Shown here: in pieces, positions 62,352 through 64,000 of the stretch
Layout: each line of letters begins with the position of its first letter
How positions within the stretch are numbered: position 1 is the first letter of the stretch
DNA from: Streptomyces sp. NBC_01314
GTDB lineage: Bacteria > Actinomycetota > Actinomycetes > Streptomycetales > Streptomycetaceae
DNA: 64,000 nt
Direction of reading: 5' to 3'
NCBI RefSeq assembly: GCF_041435215.1
Contig: NZ_CP108394.1
Location: 9,796,001-9,860,000, forward strand
Translations under genes and position numbers: made by a program
Notes under the pieces: model-generated
The model's database searches: none
Told to the model about the DNA's origin: nothing
What the model saw: only the letters and a program-made list of their open reading frames with translations

Positions 62352-62380
62352 CCCTTCCTTCCGGAGGACGGAAGGAAGGG
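62352..62380. terminator. Perfect 11-bp-stem hairpin
   Basis: CCCTTCCTTCC-ggaggac-GGAAGGAAGGG. It lies between the PKS region and the MFS gene. The stem is purine/pyrimidine-segregated and has no T-run; it may terminate transcription, or hide the GGAGG in its loop as a translation control element for a gene now lost. Confidence 0.5.
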
Positions 62381-62692
62381 ACGCACCGTCATTGACGGAC
62401 TGCTGGGGAGGCAGGGGAATCGGTCTGCCGGTCGAAACTCCCCAGATTCTCCCCAGGGCTGATCGCGGCCGATTCCGAGACGGTGTGCCGGGTACGCGGG
62501 CTGCCGTTGTCGTGCCCGGCTCGCCGCTCCGACGGATCGTGGTCACCGGCCGCGCGGGTGGCTGCCTCGCCCGTGGCGGGTGAGGCGCCGGCAGGGCTTC
62601 TGAGCTGCGATGGAGGTGGCGGCCGGTCGGCGGCCGGTCGCCTCCGGACCACCCCCACCGGGGTTCCGGGCCGACTCGGCGTGGAGGACACC
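62381..62692. other. 312-bp leader region of the MFS gene
   Basis: No gene seen. It should carry the promoter of the exporter; I found no clear hexamer pair. A GC-rich stretch GGCGGCCGGTCGGCGGCCGGTCGCC (62619-62643) contains a direct duplication of GGCGGCCGGTC. Confidence 0.45.
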
Positions 62693-64000
62693 GTGAAGCA
62701 GTGGCGGGCTCTGATCGTCCTGGGGACGGCCCAGTTCCTGATGGTTCTGGACACGTCCGTCATGAACGTCTCCATCAGCCAACTGGTCGAGGACTTCGAC
62801 ACCGAGGTCACCGCCATCCAGGCTGTCATCACGCTGTACGCGCTGGTCATGGCCGCCTTCATGATCATCGGCGGCAGACTCGGCGACCTCCTCGGCCGCC
62901 GTCGGCTCTTCTTCCTCGGCCTCGTGGTCTACGGCATCGGCTCGGCCCTGACCGCCGTGGCACCCACCCTGTGGGTCCTCGCGCTGGGCTGGTCGGTCAT
63001 CGAAGGCCTCGGAGCGGCCATGGTGCTGCCGGCCATGGCCGCCCTCGTGGCCGAGTCCTACCGGGGCAAGGACCGGGCCGTCGCCTACGGAGTCATCGGC
63101 GGACTGGCCGGCGCGGGGATCGCGGTCGGCCCGCTGCTGGGCGGCTGGGTGACGACATACCTCACCTGGCGCCTGGTCTTCGCCGGTGAGGTCGTGGTGG
63201 TCGTCGCCGTCCTGTGCTTCCGCCGCGTGATCACCGAAGCCCCGCGGACCGGCCCACGCCCCGCGATGGACGGCGTCGGCGCCGCGCTGTCGGCGGCCGG
63301 CCTCGGACTGGGCGTGCTCGGTGTGCTGCAGAGCGGCACCTGGGGCTGGGTGCAGCCCCGCAACCCGCCCTTCACCGTCATGGGCTTCGCGCCGACCCTG
63401 TTCGTCATCGGCGCCGGAGGGCTCGTCCTGGCCGCCTTCGCGCACTGGGAGCACCGACGGGTCGCCCACGGCACCGACCCCCTCGTTCACCTGCCCCTGC
63501 TGCGTCGGCCGGCACTGCGTTCGGGTCTGTCGGTCCTGCTCTGCCAGAACCTCATCCTGCTCGGGCTGTTCTTCACCATCCCGCTCTATCTGCAGGTCGT
63601 GCAGGGCTTCGACGCCTTCCAGACCGGACTGCGGCTGCTCCCGGTGTCCGTCACCATGCTCGCCGCCTCCTTGATCGCCTCCCGGCTGGGCCGGGTGGCG
63701 GGACCGCGCCGGGTGGTGCGACTGGCCCTGGCGACCCTGGTCGCGGCCATCGTGTGGTTGCTGGCCACCATCGACCCCGTCATCGACGACACCCAGTTCG
63801 CCCTGGCCATGGCCCTGCTCGGCGTGGGCATGGGACTGCTCGCCTCGCAACTGGGCAACGTCGTGCAGTCCAGCGTGGGCGAGGAGGAACGCAGTGAGGT
63901 CGGGGGCCTGCAGTTCACGGCCCAGAACCTGGGTTCCGCCCTGGGCACCGCGCTCATCGGATCGCTGCTCATCGGCTCCCTCGCCCATGCCTTCACCGCG
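62693..64000 (+). CDS. DHA2-type (14-TM) MFS drug exporter, 3' end beyond window
   Basis: Starts at GTG 62693 with GGAGGACACC in front and stays open for 436 codons to the right edge. First helix RALIVLGTAQFLMVLDTSVM with the DHA2 motif LDTSVMNV, then GGRLGDLLGRRRLF (motif A), GWSVIEGLGAAMVLPAMAAL and GGLAGAGIAVGPLLGGWVTT (motif C). The two extra central helices expected of 14-TM exporters follow (DGVGAALSAAGLGLGVLGVL, VMGFAPTLFVIGAGGLVLAA). Relatives export antibiotics and cationic toxins. It is divergent from the PKS gene and may export its product, but 900 bases of debris lie between them. Confidence 0.92.
   Translation, partial: MKQWRALIVLGTAQFLMVLDTSVMNVSISQLVEDFDTEVTAIQAVITLYALVMAAFMIIGGRLGDLLGRRRLFFLGLVVYGIGSALTAVAPTLWVLALGWSVIEGLGAAMVLPAMAALVAESYRGKDRAVAYGVIGGLAGAGIAVGPLLGGWVTTYLTWRLVFAGEVVVVVAVLCFRRVITEAPRTGPRPAMDGVGAALSAAGLGLGVLGVLQSGTWGWVQPRNPPFTVMGFAPTLFVIGAGGLVLAAFAHWEHRRVAHGTDPLVHLPLLRRPALRSGLSVLLCQNLILLGLFFTIPLYLQVVQGFDAFQTGLRLLPVSVTMLAASLIASRLGRVAGPRRVVRLALATLVAAIVWLLATIDPVIDDTQFALAMALLGVGMGLLASQLGNVVQSSVGEEERSEVGGLQFTAQNLGSALGTALIGSLLIGSLAHAFTA

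Noticed and set aside
1..64000. tRNA, rRNA, riboswitch, IS element or integrase/attachment site
   Set aside because: Read-through on both strands gave no tRNA-like cloverleaf, no conserved riboswitch core and no transposase or integrase motifs that I could recognise; weak signals could be missed without a covariance-model search.

Overview
The window looks like chromosomal DNA of a Streptomyces or a very close actinomycete. Nearly every gene is very GC-rich with GC-biased third positions, GTG starts and 4-bp ATGA/GTGA overlaps are common, and the gene families are typical of the genus: LAL-type LuxR regulators, SpoIIE-type phosphatases, DUF5707 and DUF5302 small proteins, RICIN- and discoidin-bearing secreted hydrolases, a modular polyketide synthase, and a sugar ABC importer without its own ATPase. 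The mix of catabolic islands, gene remnants and an orphan PKS points to an accessory region rather than the core. I saw no rRNA, tRNA, CRISPR array or intact insertion sequence.

Layout. 1-1034: a macro-domain protein cut by the left edge. 1103-6013: two translationally overlapping secreted glycan hydrolases (toroidal glycosidase with two discoidin domains; RICIN-GH43) behind one promoter with an operator at its start point. 6114-15747: SpoIIE-type phosphatase, a decayed stretch with a perfect palindrome, LAL regulator, secreted YkuD-like protein, and a large HTH-nSTAND-TM-WD40 protein. 16.4-18.0 kb: a truncated divergent dehydrogenase/TetR pair and a small monooxygenase. 18.2-22.4 kb: two-component system whose kinase carries a second, degenerate kinase module, plus small membrane and secreted proteins.

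22.4-32.7 kb is a gene graveyard: remnants of an MFS transporter, an ADH/XdhC chimera, a lipoamide-dehydrogenase N-terminus, enoyl-CoA hydratase, a HAD-like enzyme, acetyl-CoA synthetase and 3-hydroxyisobutyryl-CoA hydrolase. Among them sit intact genes, notably two paralogous TetR/oxidoreductase pairs whose divergent promoter regions carry palindromes of the same design.

32.8-45.2 kb is a coherent catabolic island: SDR, DeoR regulator, a fused four-carbon acid sugar kinase-PdxA enzyme, a complete Opp/Dpp-type importer, aldo/keto reductase, HpcH/HpaI aldolase and an intracellular Asp-box (sialidase-like) hydrolase. I infer uptake and breakdown of an unidentified acidic sugar or oligosaccharide. 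45.6-51.8 kb is a polyol-type operon (DeoR, binding protein, two permeases, zinc dehydrogenase, PfkB kinase); its last gene is broken right after the catalytic GAGD motif.

52.4-53.5 kb holds an Rnl2-type RNA ligase with all expected nucleotidyltransferase motifs. It abuts a truncated flavoprotein that was once coupled to the next operon gene, a 2707-residue single-module PKS (acyl-CoA ligase-ACP-KS-AT-DH-KR-ACP-TE). A 14-TM-type MFS exporter runs off the right edge. The best candidates for new biology are the kinase-PdxA island, the RNA ligase, the self-contained PKS, and the paired TetR modules.
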